Part shown: positions 7,789 to 17,126 of the stretch, piece by piece | How positions within the stretch are numbered: the stretch's first letter is position 1 | Layout: every line of letters starts with the position of its first letter | Assembly: GCF_018614205.1 (NCBI RefSeq) | Contig: NZ_JAGGOS010000057.1 | Span: forward strand, 384 to 64,383 | Direction: 5' to 3' | From: Streptomyces sp. ISL-36 | GTDB lineage: Bacteria > Actinomycetota > Actinomycetes > Streptomycetales > Streptomycetaceae | Length of the DNA: 64,000 nucleotides | The notes under the pieces: model-generated | Database searches by the model: none | Told to the model about the DNA's origin: nothing | What the model saw: the letters and a program-made list of their open reading frames with translations, nothing else | Program-made: the position numbers and the translations under genes

Positions 7789-8913
7789 TCAGCGCTTGTG
7801 CTGCGCGTCCGCGACCGTGACCTCGACGCGCTGGAACTCCTTGAGCTCGCTGTAGCCCGTCGTCGCCATCGCCCGGCGCAGTGCGCCGAAGAAGTTCATC
7901 GAGCCGTCCGGGATGTGCGACGGGCCGGCGAGGATCTCCTCCGTCGTGCCGACGATGCCGAGGTCGACCAGCTTGCCGCGCGGCACGTCCTCGTGGACGG
8001 CCTCCATGCCCCAGTGGTGACCCTTGCCCGGCGCGTCCGTGGCACGGGCCAGCGGGGAGCCGATCATCACCGAGTCGGCGCCGCAGGCGATCGCCTTGGG
8101 CAGGTCGCCCGACCAGCCCACACCGCCGTCGGCGATGACGTGGACGTACCGGCCGCCGGACTCGTCCATGTAGTCACGGCGGGCCGCGGCCACATCGGCG
8201 ACCGCGGTCGCCATCGGAACCTGGATGCCGAGCACATTGCGCGTGGTGTGCGCCGCGCCGCCGCCGAAGCCGACCAGGACGCCCGCGGCGCCGGTCCGCA
8301 TCAGGTGCAGCGCCGCGGTGTACGTGGCGCAGCCGCCGACGATCACCGGGACGTCGAGCTCGTAGATGAACTGCTTCAGGTTCAGCGGTTCGGCGGCGCC
8401 GGAGACGTGCTCGGCGGAGACCGTGGTGCCGCGGATGACGAAGATGTCCACCCCGGCGTCGACGACGGCCTTCGAGAACTGCGCGGTGCGCTGCGGGGAG
8501 AGCGCGGCGGCGGTGACCACGCCCGAGTCGCGCACCTCCTTGATCCGCTGCCCGATCAGCTCCTCCTTGATCGGGGCGGAGTAGATCTCCTGCAGACGGC
8601 GGGTCGCGGTGGCCTCGTCCAGCTCCGCGATCTCGTCCAGGAGCGGCTGCGGGTCCTCGTACCGGGTCCACAGACCCTCGAGGTTCAGCACGCCCAGGCC
8701 GCCCAGCTCGCCGATGCGGATGGCGGTCTGCGGCGAGACGACCGAGTCCATCGGGGCCGCCAGGAAGGGGAGCTCGAAGCGGTAGGCGTCGATCTGCCAG
8801 GCGATCGAGACCTCCTTCGGGTCCCGGGTGCGCCGGCTCGGTACGACGGCGATGTCGTCGAACGCGTACGCCCTGCGGCCGCGCTTGCCGCGCCCGATCT
8901 CGATCTCAGTCAC
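7789..8913 (-). CDS. guaB3: GuaB3-family IMP dehydrogenase-related protein
   Basis: 374 residues, an IMPDH/GMP reductase TIM barrel without the CBS pair that true IMPDH carries. The start fits FDDIAVVPSRRTRDP..LPFLAAPMDSVV, and phosphate-binding glycine loops are present (IADGGVGWSGDLPKAIACGA). At the position of the IMPDH catalytic loop (GPGSICTTR in the neighbouring GuaB) the sequence is GFGGGAAHTTR, with no Cys. It lies 105 bases downstream of guaB on the same strand with a terminator hairpin between. The pairing is conserved in actinobacteria. The catalytic role of this actinobacterial form is uncertain to me, and purine nucleotide metabolism is inferred from fold and linkage. Confidence 0.88.
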   Translation of the reverse strand: MTEIEIGRGKRGRRAYAFDDIAVVPSRRTRDPKEVSIAWQIDAYRFELPFLAAPMDSVVSPQTAIRIGELGGLGVLNLEGLWTRYEDPQPLLDEIAELDEATATRRLQEIYSAPIKEELIGQRIKEVRDSGVVTAAALSPQRTAQFSKAVVDAGVDIFVIRGTTVSAEHVSGAAEPLNLKQFIYELDVPVIVGGCATYTAALHLMRTGAAGVLVGFGGGAAHTTRNVLGIQVPMATAVADVAAARRDYMDESGGRYVHVIADGGVGWSGDLPKAIACGADSVMIGSPLARATDAPGKGHHWGMEAVHEDVPRGKLVDLGIVGTTEEILAGPSHIPDGSMNFFGALRRAMATTGYSELKEFQRVEVTVADAQHKR

Positions 8914-8966
8914 GATGTGTGGCCTTTCCCTCTATGTCTGCGCCTACCAGTATCCCCGACACACGC

Positions 8967-9007
8967 GCGAGGGGCGGTTCCGGCCACATCCCGGAACCGC
9001 CCCTCGC
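8967..9007. terminator. guaB terminator hairpin
   Basis: A 17-bp perfect stem (8967-8983 with 8991-9007) and a 7-base loop, 12 bases after the guaB stop on the minus strand. Confidence 0.85.
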
Positions 9008-9018
9008 TGACGTGCGCG

Positions 9019-10566
<1,548 letters not shown>

Positions 10567-10640
10567 CTAACGGGCTACAGCGGTGTCTCATTCCACGATC
10601 AAGATCACCGAGAAGCTTTGTACGTTCCTACGTGTACGTG

Positions 10641-10665
10641 AGGGCCACCGGCCCCCGCCGGCCCT
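10641..10665. terminator. Possible hairpin at the end of the sigma factor gene
   Basis: AGGGCC (10641-10646) can pair with GGCCCT (10660-10665), with further GC pairs inside. It overlaps the sigma factor stop codon and lies between that gene and guaB. Confidence 0.35.
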
Positions 10666-11267
10666 TACTGCTCGGCCAGCGCCCGCAGTCGGCTGAGCGC
10701 GCGGTGCTGCGCCACCCGCACCGCTCCCGGCGACATGCCGAGCATCTGGCCGGTCTCCTCCGCCGTGAGCCCGACCGCGACCCGCAGCACCAGCAGCTCG
10801 CGCTGGTTCTCGGGCAGGTTGGCCAGGAGCCTCTTGGCCCACTCCGCGTCGTCGCTGAGCAGCGCGCGCTCCTCGGGACCCAGCGAGTCGTCCGGCCGCT
10901 CCGGCATCTCGTCGGAGGGCACGGCCGTCGATCCCGGATGCCGCATCGCGGCCCGCTGCAGATCGGCGACCTTGTGTCCGGCGATGGCGAAGACGAACGC
11001 CTCGAAGGGCCTGCCGGTGTCCTTGTAGCGCGGCAGCGCCATCAGGACGGCGACGCAGACCTCCTGGGCCAGGTCCTCGACGAAGTGGCGAGCGTCACCG
11101 GGCAACCGGTTCAGCCGGGTGCGGCAGTAGCGCAGGGCGAGCGGGTGCACGCGCGCCAGAAGGTCGTGCGTCGCCTGCTCGTCGCCCTCGACGGCGCGGT
11201 GGACGAGTGCACCGATCTCCCCCGGCCCTGCGGGCATGGGGGACCCCCCGGTCTCGTCGTCGCGCAT
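10665..11267 (-). CDS. shbA: ECF-type RNA polymerase sigma factor, SigD/ShbA family
   Basis: 200 residues from ATG at 11267. Region 2 is seen in [36 protein letters not shown]. Region 4 is [41 protein letters not shown], a clear helix-turn-helix. An in-frame ATG at 11357 would add 30 residues, but codons in that stretch use only ~60% G/C at third positions. From 11267 on, third-position GC rises to the usual level, so I chose the shorter form. The position between guaB and bldM matches SCO4769. In S. griseus an orthologue named ShbA drives transcription of the principal sigma factor gene hrdB (recalled literature). No anti-sigma gene is adjacent. Confidence 0.85.
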   Translation of the reverse strand: MRDDETGGSPMPAGPGEIGALVHRAVEGDEQATHDLLARVHPLALRYCRTRLNRLPGDARHFVEDLAQEVCVAVLMALPRYKDTGRPFEAFVFAIAGHKVADLQRAAMRHPGSTAVPSDEMPERPDDSLGPEERALLSDDAEWAKRLLANLPENQRELLVLRVAVGLTAEETGQMLGMSPGAVRVAQHRALSRLRALAEQ

Positions 11268-11509
11268 CGCTCCATGGTGCCTCGACGCCTGAGGATTCGC
11301 GGCACCGCGTCCGTAGTTGTGCACCGAAGCGTTATGAGCAGGTGCGCCGGAACTCATCTCCTGCGCCCTCCCCTCCCGCTCGATCGACTCGTCCCCGAGG
11401 AACTCCACACCCTCAAGGATGCGGCATCCCGCGCGTAAGTGACACAAGCCGCCGTCCCCACGGGGTCCGGACCCGCTGCCGTGACGGGGTCAGGGGCCAA
11501 CGGAAGCCG

Positions 11510-11534
11510 CCCCGTCCGCCGGTGGCGGACGGGG
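11510..11534. terminator. bldM terminator hairpin
   Basis: An 11-bp perfect stem (11510-11520 with 11524-11534) and a 3-base loop, 20 bases after the bldM stop. Confidence 0.75.
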
Positions 11535-11554
11535 ATGCGACCTGGTCACGGCCG

Positions 11555-12166
11555 TCAGCGGACCAGGCCCCAACGGAAGCCGAGGGCGACGGCGTGGGCC
11601 CTGTCCGATGCGCCCAGCTTCTTGAACAGGCGCCGCGCGTGCGTCTTGACGGTGTCCTCCGAGAGGAAGAGCTCGCGCCCGATCTCCGCGTTGGACCGGC
11701 CGTGGCTCATGCCTTCGAGCACCTGGATCTCACGGGCGGTGAGGGTCGGCGCCGCGCCCATCTCGGCCGACCGCAGTCGGCGCGGGGCGAGGCGCCAGGT
11801 CGGGTCGGCGAGGGCCTGGGTGACCGTGGCCCGCAGTTCGGCGCGCGAGGCGTCCTTGTGCAGATAGCCACGGGCGCCGGCGGCGACCGCGAGCGCGACA
11901 CCGTCCAGGTCCTCGGCGACGGTGAGCATGATGATGCGGGCGCCGGGGTCCGCGGAGAGCAGCCGGCGGACGGTCTCCACGCCGCCCAGACCGGGCATGC
12001 GTACGTCCATCAGAATCAGGTCCGAGCGGTCCGCGCCCCAGCGGCGGAGGACTTCCTCGCCGTTGGCCGCGGTGGTCACGCGCTCCACGCCGGGCACGGT
12101 CGCGACCGCGCGGCGAAGCGCCTCTCGGGCAAGCGGGGAGTCGTCGCAGACGAGGACGGATGTCAT
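11555..12166 (-). CDS. bldM: Developmental response regulator BldM
   Basis: 203 residues. The N-terminal receiver domain has acidic residues Asp8/Asp9, phosphoacceptor-position Asp54 (LILMDVRMPGLGG), Thr82 and Lys104. The C-terminal LuxR-type helix-turn-helix is at ~140-200 (LTAREIQVLEGMSHGRSNAE). In Streptomyces, BldM acts as an atypical response regulator needed for aerial growth. It binds DNA as a homodimer at one gene set and as a heterodimer with WhiI at another. The sequence matches the S. coelicolor protein as I remember it. A sigma-BldN-type promoter lies ~125-150 bases upstream, placing it in the BldD-BldN-BldM cascade. whiD is divergent. Confidence 0.96.
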   Translation of the reverse strand: MTSVLVCDDSPLAREALRRAVATVPGVERVTTAANGEEVLRRWGADRSDLILMDVRMPGLGGVETVRRLLSADPGARIIMLTVAEDLDGVALAVAAGARGYLHKDASRAELRATVTQALADPTWRLAPRRLRSAEMGAAPTLTAREIQVLEGMSHGRSNAEIGRELFLSEDTVKTHARRLFKKLGASDRAHAVALGFRWGLVR

Positions 12167-12626
12167 GGCCGCCCTCCGCAGCTGATGCGCGTCACCTTGA
12201 GCCTCCAGGGCTGGTACGTATCGTCACCTGTGCGGTTGACGCCCTCGGACATCTGCCCGAGCGCTTGTTCCTTCAACCGCCTCCGCACTCTCAACGATGG
12301 TCACTCGAAAGAGTTACGGGTCGGACGGCCGCCTTCGGCACTCTACGTGAGGGGGCGTGCGCGGAGGAGAGCGACGCGGGGACTTCCGTCCTTTATTCGG
12401 AAGCTATGCCCCATTTAGCGGGTTTTCTTCCCTTTCAGTGGTGTCTGTGGCTAGATTCGCAATGAGTCATATTTACATCTACTTAGACAGTAGTTGTACG
12501 GTCGGGTCGATCCCGCGAGAGCGGGTATCCGAGACCCCTGGGGGGCGAAGGCCCCCAACTCCCCCACTCATCAGCCATCCACCCGCCCACCTATCCGTTC
12601 GACACGGTTTCAAGGGGACAAGCGCA
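12167..12626. other. bldM-whiD divergent regulatory region
   Basis: 460 bases without a gene. It holds the BldN-type bldM promoter at 12291-12318. From ~12400 to 12510 it is unusually AT-rich for this chromosome and lies upstream of whiD, so it probably carries whiD promoter elements. I cannot assign a specific sigma factor there. Confidence 0.6.
12291..12318 (-). promoter_or_regulatory. Sigma-BldN-type promoter of bldM
   Basis: Read on the minus strand: CGTAAC (12318-12313), exactly 16 bases, then CGTTGA (12296-12291). This is the -35/-10 pattern reported for the BldN-dependent bldM promoter. The predicted transcript would have a leader of ~115-120 bases. Confidence 0.85.
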
Positions 12627-12974
12627 ATGGCAGATTTCTCCCGCCTTCCCGGACCAAACGCCGATCTTTGGGACTGGCAACTTCTCGCGGCCTGCCGCGG
12701 AGTCGACAGCTCCCTGTTCTTCCACCCCGAGGGAGAGCGCGGCGCGGCACGGAGTGCGCGTGAGAACTCGGCGAAAGAGGTCTGCATGCGGTGCCCGGTA
12801 CGCGCGGAGTGTGCGGCACACGCACTCGCCGTACGGGAGCCCTACGGCGTCTGGGGCGGCCTCACCGAGGACGAACGCGAAGAGCTCATGGGACGAGCCC
12901 GCAATCGCCTGATCACGGCATCAGCCACGGCAACGGCATCGGCATCGAGTTCGGCAGGCGTGGGGCACGCCTGA
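12627..12974 (+). CDS. whiD: WhiB-like iron-sulfur regulator WhiD
   Basis: 115 residues; ATG at 12627 follows AAGGGGA. Four Cys (23, 53, 56, 62) in the C-X29-C-X2-C-X5-C pattern ligate a [4Fe-4S] cluster. The GVWGG turn (74-78) and basic C-terminal residues are the family's sigma-factor and DNA-contact parts. The Ala/Thr/Ser-rich tail (~97-112) is low complexity. WhiB-like proteins bind region 4 of the principal sigma factor, and WhiD is required for late spore maturation in S. coelicolor. Divergence from bldM is the conserved arrangement. A terminator hairpin follows. Confidence 0.94.
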   Translation: MADFSRLPGPNADLWDWQLLAACRGVDSSLFFHPEGERGAARSARENSAKEVCMRCPVRAECAAHALAVREPYGVWGGLTEDEREELMGRARNRLITASATATASASSSAGVGHA

Positions 12975-13029
12975 AGGAACGTTTCTGCACGGCAAGGGAA
13001 CAGCCCGGCAGGGAAAACAGCATGTGAAC

Positions 13030-13056
13030 GGGGCCGGGAACACCCCGCCCGGCCCC
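13030..13056. terminator. Terminator between whiD and the LysR gene
   Basis: A 9-bp stem GGGGCCGGG/CCCGGCCCC (13030-13038 with 13048-13056). It lies between convergent genes and may serve both. Confidence 0.7.
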
Positions 13057-13066
13057 ACGGACGCCG

Positions 13067-13960
13067 CTACGCGCGCGTGGCGGCGCGGGAGAGTTCGTCC
13101 AGGGTCGCGGCGACGGCCGGCACCTGGGCCAGATCGGGCAGCGTGAGGGCGACGATCTCGCGTTCGACGGCCGGCTCCACGGCCACGGTCCGCGCCCCCT
13201 TGGGGCGTACCGACTCGATGGCGAGCTCCGGCAGGACGGCCACCCCCAGACCGGCACCGACCAGCCCGACCACGGCCGGGTAGTCATCGGTGGCGAAGTC
13301 GATGCGCGGCGTGAAGCCGGCCTCCTCGCAGACCTCCACCAGCTGACGGCGGCAGCGCGGGCAGCCCGCGATCCAGGACTCCTCAGCCAGTTCGGCGATC
13401 CCCACCGACTCCGCGTCCGCGAGCCGGTGAGCCTCCGGCACCAGGCCGACGAGCCGGTCGGCGAGCAGCGGGCGGACCACGAGGTCGTCCCACTCGGCCG
13501 GGCCCGCCCCGTATCGGAAGGCGAGGGCCACGTCGCAGTCGCCGTCCCTGAGCATCTCCACCGAGCGCGGCGGCTCGGCCTCCACCAGCGAGACCCGGGT
13601 GCCCGGATGTGCCGCGCGCAGGGCGGCGAGGGCGGTGGGGACGAGGGTGGAGCTGCCGCTGGGGAAGGAGACCAGACGGACGCGGCCGGCGCGCAGACCG
13701 GCGATGGCGGCCACCTCCTCCTCCGCGGCCGTGAGGCCGGCGAGGATGCCCGAGGCGTGGCGGACCAGCGCCTCGCCCGCCTGGGTGAGGCGCATCTCGC
13801 GGCCGGTCCGGATCAGCAGCGGGGTGCCCGCGGAGGATTCGAGCGCCTTCATCTGCTGGCTCACCGCGGGCTGGGTGCAGCCCAGTTCGCGCGCCGCGGC
13901 GGAGAAGGAGCCGGTGGCCGCGACGGCGCGCAGGACGCGGAGATGGCGTGCCTCGATCAT
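13067..13960 (-). CDS. LysR-family transcriptional regulator
   Basis: 297 residues. N-terminal winged helix-turn-helix (1-60): FSAAARELGCTQPAVSQQMKALE. The effector domain covers ~90-290 and contains CPRC (two close Cys) near residue 200. LysR proteins usually regulate a divergent gene; here the divergent neighbour is the MOSC gene, 80 bases away. That gap contains the imperfect palindrome TTGG-N9-CCAA, a plausible binding site. The effector is unknown. Confidence 0.88.
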   Translation of the reverse strand: MIEARHLRVLRAVAATGSFSAAARELGCTQPAVSQQMKALESSAGTPLLIRTGREMRLTQAGEALVRHASGILAGLTAAEEEVAAIAGLRAGRVRLVSFPSGSSTLVPTALAALRAAHPGTRVSLVEAEPPRSVEMLRDGDCDVALAFRYGAGPAEWDDLVVRPLLADRLVGLVPEAHRLADAESVGIAELAEESWIAGCPRCRRQLVEVCEEAGFTPRIDFATDDYPAVVGLVGAGLGVAVLPELAIESVRPKGARTVAVEPAVEREIVALTLPDLAQVPAVAATLDELSRAATRA

Positions 13961-13980
13961 GCGTCGAGCATAAGCGACTC

Positions 13981-13997
13981 TTGGGCCTTGCGGCCAA
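13981..13997. promoter_or_regulatory. Possible LysR binding site
   Basis: TTGGGCCTTGCGGCCAA is an imperfect dyad in the 80-base gap between the LysR and MOSC genes. It is consistent with the T-N11-A style of LysR boxes. Inference only. Confidence 0.35.
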
Positions 13998-14040
13998 TAT
14001 CCCCCTCATGTCTTTGAGGAGAATCGCCTAGGGTGCCGCC

Positions 14041-14718
14041 ATGAAGGTGATCAGCGTGAATGCGGGCCCGGCGAAGGCCGTGGAGTACACCGACGCCCCC
14101 TCCGGGACGACGGGCATCGACAAGCGGCCGATCGAGGGGCCGGTACGGGTCGAGGCGCCCGGGCCCCGTGGCGTCGGGGCGAGCGGGGTCGCCGGGGACG
14201 CGGTCTGCGACCTGCGGTTCCACGGCGGCGACGACCGGGCGGTGTACGCCTTCGCCCGGGAGGACATGGACCTCTGGGAGCGGGAACTGGGTAGACCACT
14301 GGCCAATGGTTCCTTCGGCGAGAACCTCACCACCCTCGGCCTCGATGTGAACGGGGCCCTGATAGGGGAGCGCTGGCGGATCGGCCGGGACGTGGTCCTC
14401 GAGGTGACCGGGGGCCGCATCCCCTGCCGTACCTTCGCCGGCTTCGTCGCGGAGCAGGGCTGGGTCCGGCGCTTCACCGGGTCGACGGCCGGCCCGGGCG
14501 CGCTGCTGCGGGTGATCGAGCCGGGCGAGTTCGCGGCCGGCGACCCGGTGAGCGTCGTGCACCGGCCGGAACACGGGGTCACCGTCGCGCTGTTGCACCG
14601 GGCCGCGACGACCGAGCGCACGCTGCTGCCGAGCACGCTGGTCGCGGCCGAGTGGATGGAGTCGGGTCTCCTCGGCCTCGCCCGCACGTACGCGGAGAAG
14701 TACGGAACCGACGCGTAA
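14041..14718 (+). CDS. MOSC domain protein (YiiM-like)
   Basis: 225 residues. MOSC features: GDAVCDLRFHGGDDRAVYAF, the GSFGENLTT strand, and conserved Cys in TGGRIPCRTFAGF, the site expected to bind the molybdenum cofactor sulfur. The C-terminal helical tail resembles the YiiM C-terminal domain. Likely role: reduction of N-hydroxylated compounds or sulfur/Moco transfer. Probably under control of the divergent LysR protein. A 3-copy 10-bp repeat begins in its stop codon. Confidence 0.86.
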   Translation: MKVISVNAGPAKAVEYTDAPSGTTGIDKRPIEGPVRVEAPGPRGVGASGVAGDAVCDLRFHGGDDRAVYAFAREDMDLWERELGRPLANGSFGENLTTLGLDVNGALIGERWRIGRDVVLEVTGGRIPCRTFAGFVAEQGWVRRFTGSTAGPGALLRVIEPGEFAAGDPVSVVHRPEHGVTVALLHRAATTERTLLPSTLVAAEWMESGLLGLARTYAEKYGTDA

Positions 14719-14746
14719 GGGGCCGCAAGGGGCAGCAACGGGCCGG
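14717..14746. repeat. 10-bp repeat, three copies, at stop codon
   Basis: AAGGGGCCGC, AAGGGGCAGC and AACGGGCCGG in tandem. The first overlaps the TAA of the MOSC gene. Confidence 0.6.
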
Positions 14747-14808
14747 CGGCGCTCCGGTCGCGCACCACTGCCCGTGGTGGCGCGCCGGAGGGGCACTACC
14801 GTGCCGCT

Positions 14809-15582
14809 ATGACGACTGCACTGATTACGGGCGCGACGGCGGGGATCGGGGCCGCGTTCGCGCGGAAGCTGGCGGCGGACGGACACGACGTGGTGCTCGT
14901 GGCCCGCGATGTGAAGAGGCTGCGGGAGCAGGCGACCGAGCTGCACGACCGGCACGGCATCGAGGCCGAGGTCCTCGCCGCGGACCTCTCCGAGGAGAAG
15001 GGCATCGCCGCGGTCGAGGCCCGGCTCTCCGATCCCAGACAGCCGGTGGACCTGCTGGTGAACAACGCCGGCTTCGGCAACAAGGGCCAGTTCCTGGACG
15101 TGTCCATGGCCGACGAGCTGAAGATGCTGACGGTGCACTGCGAGGCGGTGTTGCGGCTGACGTCGGCGGCGGCGCGGTCCATGCGCACCCGGGGCCGGGG
15201 CGGCGTGGTGAACGTGGCCTCGGTGGCCGCGTTCGTGCCGCGGGGCACGTACGGGGCGTCGAAGGCGTGGGTGGTGCAGTTCACCCAGGGCGCGGCGCGG
15301 GACCTGGCGGGCAGCGGGGTGCGCCTGATGGCCCTGTGTCCCGGGTTCGTCCGTACGGAGTTCCACGAGCGGGCCGGGATGGGGACGGACAACATCCCGC
15401 GCTGGATGTGGCTCGACGCGGACAAGCTGGTCGCGACGGCCCTGTCCGACCTGGCGCGGGGCAAGACGCTCTCCATCCCCGACCCGCGCTACAAGGCGCT
15501 GATGGGCGTGGTGAAGCTGGCGCCGCGCGGCCTGCTCGGAGGGGTGTCCTCCAAGGCGGGCCGCGCATACGGACCGAGGTGA
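14809..15582 (+). CDS. Short-chain dehydrogenase/reductase
   Basis: 257 residues, classical SDR. Cofactor site TGATAGIG (8-14); NNAG at 85-88; catalytic Ser138, Tyr148 and Lys152 (NVASVAAF..YGASK). The sequence resembles SDRs of the DltE/YdfG type that act on small carbonyl substrates with NADP(H). Substrate unknown. It lies 90 bases after the MOSC gene and could share its transcript. The end is 11 bases from the convergent beta-helix gene. Confidence 0.88.
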   Translation: MTTALITGATAGIGAAFARKLAADGHDVVLVARDVKRLREQATELHDRHGIEAEVLAADLSEEKGIAAVEARLSDPRQPVDLLVNNAGFGNKGQFLDVSMADELKMLTVHCEAVLRLTSAAARSMRTRGRGGVVNVASVAAFVPRGTYGASKAWVVQFTQGAARDLAGSGVRLMALCPGFVRTEFHERAGMGTDNIPRWMWLDADKLVATALSDLARGKTLSIPDPRYKALMGVVKLAPRGLLGGVSSKAGRAYGPR

Positions 15583-15593
15583 CGGGCGGGAGC

Positions 15594-17126
15594 TCAGCCG
15601 ACGCCGGGGCCCTCGTACGCTCCGATGGTGGGGGCCGACGTCGCCGACACGTCGTTACCGAACCAGTCCTTGCCGCCGTTGTCCGCGACCAGGATTCCGG
15701 CGGACAGGGCCGGGGAGCCGGTGGAGAGCCGGAAGTCGGGGCGCAGCAGCGGGTCGGCGTCGATGCCGCCGGGGTTGGGGCGGGTCATGGCGATGCCGTG
15801 GAAGAGGTTGTGGGAGAAGGCGAGGCCGGGCGTCGGGTTCTTGAAGGCGTAGCCGCCGCTCGGGCCCTCGTTGACGAAGATGTTGTTGCGGAAGGTCAGT
15901 TCGTGCCGGGTGGTGGCGGGGCTGCCGGCGTCGTCCTGGACGAGGTGGCCGGGGGTCGTGGTCCGGTTGACGAAGGTGTTGTTGTAGATCTGGGTGTTCA
16001 GGATCGGGCCCCAGCAGTTCTGGACGAGCCGGGCGCCGTCGTCGCGGCTGACGTTGTAGCGGACGACGGTGTCGAGGGTCCTGGCTCCGCTGTAGGGGCA
16101 GATGAGCAGGAAGCCGCCGGTGTTGTCGTGGCTGTAGTTGTACTGGAAGACGGTTCCCTTGGACGCTCCGTCGGCGTCCAAGGACATGCCGTCCTTGGTG
16201 TTGCCGCCGCCTGAGACCTCGTTGTGTTCGATGACGGTGTCATCGGTGTTGAAGGTCCATATGCCCGCGTTGGCGGCCTTGGAGCGGAGCTGGAAGCCGT
16301 CGAGGCGGTTGTGGTCGATCCGCGCGCCGCTGGTGGTGTCGATCTTGATGCCGTCGCCGGCGAGCGAGGTCAGCGTGTTGTGGTGGATCCGGACGTTCAG
16401 GCTGGGCGTCCAGGCGCCGGGGTAGGCGTTCGGGTCCTGCTGGTTGCCGACTAGGTCCCGCTTGGAGAACCGGGACTTGAAGTAGATGCCTTCGCGGTCG
16501 ACGTCCCGGATCTCGTTGTGATGGATGTTCAGGCCGTCGTACCAGCTGGGGACGGTGGTGCCCTCGACGGCGATGTGGAGGGCGCTGGAGCCGGTGAGGG
16601 TCTTGAAGTCGCCGCCCCGCACGTCGTGGACGAAGAGGTGGTCGAGGGTGATGTTCTTCGCCGGTCCGTAGTCGCTGAGCCGCAAGCGGACGCCGTTGCG
16701 TTCGGTGCCGGGGGCGGCCGCGTTGGTGATCTCCAGGCGGGTGAGCCGCAGATGCTGGGTGTCGGCGAGCAGGACGGCGTCGTGGGCGCCGTTGCCGTCG
16801 ATCACGGCCCGGCCGGGTGCGTCGCCGTAGTCGGCGATGGTGAAGGGGTGGGTGGCCGAGCCCGCGCCCCGGGGCTGGAGGGTGCCGGTGCAGGTGGTGC
16901 CGCGCTTGAACAGGAGCCGGTCGCCGGGGCCGTAGGGGTGGGCGTTGGCCTCGGCGAGGGTGGTCCAGGGGCGCGCGGCGCTGCCGTCGCCGGCCGCGGT
17001 GGCCGAGCAGTCGACGTGGTGGCGGTCGCCGGGCGGCGCCGCCTCGGCGGGGGCGACGGTGACCAGCGACAGCGCCAGGGCGGCGGTGACGGCGGCGAGG
17101 GTGGCGTGTGTACGACGGTGTCTCAC
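15594..17126 (-). CDS. Secreted right-handed parallel beta-helix protein (polysaccharide lyase-like)
   Basis: 510 residues from GTG at 17126, preceded by GGAGGAT. Signal peptide at ~1-32 (basic start, hydrophobic core, cleavage near AEA/APP). The mature part has many beta-helix coils with Asn ladders: NIHHNEIRD, VRIHHNTLTS, ARIDHNRLDG, TVIEHNEVSG, TQIYNNTFVN, LTFRNNIFVN. This architecture is typical of pectate-lyase-superfamily and related polysaccharide lyases and epimerases, but no catalytic triad can be assigned by eye. It overlaps the DUF2264 gene upstream by 4 bases (GTGA), implying translational coupling. With the nearby ABC importer it suggests extracellular attack on a polysaccharide. 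Confidence 0.85.
   Translation of the reverse strand: MRHRRTHATLAAVTAALALSLVTVAPAEAAPPGDRHHVDCSATAAGDGSAARPWTTLAEANAHPYGPGDRLLFKRGTTCTGTLQPRGAGSATHPFTIADYGDAPGRAVIDGNGAHDAVLLADTQHLRLTRLEITNAAAPGTERNGVRLRLSDYGPAKNITLDHLFVHDVRGGDFKTLTGSSALHIAVEGTTVPSWYDGLNIHHNEIRDVDREGIYFKSRFSKRDLVGNQQDPNAYPGAWTPSLNVRIHHNTLTSLAGDGIKIDTTSGARIDHNRLDGFQLRSKAANAGIWTFNTDDTVIEHNEVSGGGNTKDGMSLDADGASKGTVFQYNYSHDNTGGFLLICPYSGARTLDTVVRYNVSRDDGARLVQNCWGPILNTQIYNNTFVNRTTTPGHLVQDDAGSPATTRHELTFRNNIFVNEGPSGGYAFKNPTPGLAFSHNLFHGIAMTRPNPGGIDADPLLRPDFRLSTGSPALSAGILVADNGGKDWFGNDVSATSAPTIGAYEGPGVG

Noticed and set aside
11268..11357. N-terminal extension of the sigma factor (ATG 11357)
   Set aside because: Low third-position GC compared with the rest of the gene; shorter start at 11267 preferred, though the longer one has an AGGAG just before it.
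13981..13997. LysR site as a firm operator
   Set aside because: Dyad is imperfect and the gap is short; listed only as a low-confidence site.
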